Source of the DNA: Pseudomonadota bacterium | GTDB taxonomy: Bacteria > Pseudomonadota > Alphaproteobacteria > Rhodobacterales > Rhodobacteraceae | Direction: 5' to 3' | Length of the DNA: 64,000 nucleotides | NCBI GenBank assembly: GCA_018240425.1 | Contig: JAFEFU010000073.1 | Location: forward strand, 1-64,000 | Part shown: piece after piece, positions 63,859 through 64,000 of the stretch | Layout of the letters: each line of letters begins with the position of its first letter | Numbering within the stretch: the stretch's first letter is position 1 | Notes under the pieces: model-generated | Databases searched by the model: none | What the model saw: the letters and a program-made list of their open reading frames with translations, nothing else | Told to the model about the DNA's origin: nothing | Program-made: the position numbers and the translations under genes

Positions 63859-64000
63859 ATGGCCGACAAGCGACGCATATCGGACAATCTGGAATTCTCG
63901 ACCGCCGAGATCGGGGCGCTGGCCCATCTCTACCGCGGCGAGGTTTATCGCAGCACGGTCTGGCGCACCCGGCTGGACACGACGACCAACTGGTCGGTGG
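63859..64000 (+). CDS. DUF2270 family protein, N-terminal fragment at the window edge
   Basis: The first 47 residues include SDNLEFSTAEIGALAHLYRG and RSTVWRTRLDTTTNW, the conserved N-terminus of DUF2270 proteins, predicted multi-pass membrane proteins of unknown function. The gene is cut off at base 64000. The ATG at 63859 has AGGGAG six bases upstream. It is divergent from the ccoG operon. Confidence 0.8.
   Translation, partial: MADKRRISDNLEFSTAEIGALAHLYRGEVYRSTVWRTRLDTTTNWSV

Overview
The window is high-GC, densely packed bacterial DNA and fits a member of the Rhodobacteraceae (Rhodobacterales, Alphaproteobacteria). The evidence is FnrL-type regulation of hemN and ccoG, the Irr regulator divergent from fabA-fabB-fabI, a membrane-anchored CycM-type cytochrome c, DUF2585 and DUF2270 proteins, a SPOR-tailed D,D-carboxypeptidase near clpS, and a hemC/hemE/hemF neighbourhood. 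The assignment rests on gene content and order, not on a database search. The organism respires through a cbb3 oxidase and makes heme both aerobically (hemF) and anaerobically (hemN).

Layout. At the left edge is the end of an IS3-family element (to base 125), followed by rpsO and its terminator. Bases 0.7-5.8 kb hold an RTX calcium-binding protein, rluA, a homocysteine methyltransferase, a LysE exporter, a double GFA-domain protein and a free methionine-R-sulfoxide reductase. An acrAB-like RND pump follows (5.9-10.2 kb). Then comes a tightly overlapped five-gene catabolic operon (10.6-15.4 kb): PF06684 protein, alpha/beta hydrolase, flavin reductase fused to a Nudix-like domain, luciferase-like monooxygenase, aldehyde dehydrogenase. 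A GntR-type operator sits over its promoter. This is the best candidate for an uncharacterised pathway. Bases 15.6-23.6 kb carry housekeeping and regulatory genes: lolA, a lytic-transglycosylase lipoprotein, hspQ, a gamma-glutamyltransferase, an STAS/anti-sigma kinase pair, a thiolase, DUF2585, and a WYL regulator divergent from a GST. Next are an enolase-superfamily enzyme, a pcaD-like lactonase and a second hydrolase (23.6-26.6 kb). Then come fabI-fabB-fabA divergent from irr, an unknown protein, miaB, pheA and cycM. The peptide ABC transporter yejABEF spans 33.9-39.6 kb, followed by a GT4 glycosyltransferase.

The right third is dominated by tetrapyrrole and microaerobic genes. hemN and fnrL are divergent around an FNR box. 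Further on are an L,D-transpeptidase, mnmH, yceI, a TMADH-like flavoenzyme, an FAD/FMN hydroxyacid dehydrogenase and an MFS transporter. hemC and hemE are divergent, and EamA and hemF converge. rsmC, clpS, a HAD phosphatase and the D,D-carboxypeptidase follow. The window ends with the cbb3 assembly operon ccoG-ccoH-ccoI-ccoS under a second FNR box, and the start of a DUF2270 gene.

Noncoding structure: a 106-108 bp imperfect palindromic repeat occurs twice (after acrB, and between the thiolase and DUF2585 genes). Several convergent gene pairs have their stop codons inside opposite arms of an inverted repeat. No tRNA, rRNA or CRISPR array was seen.
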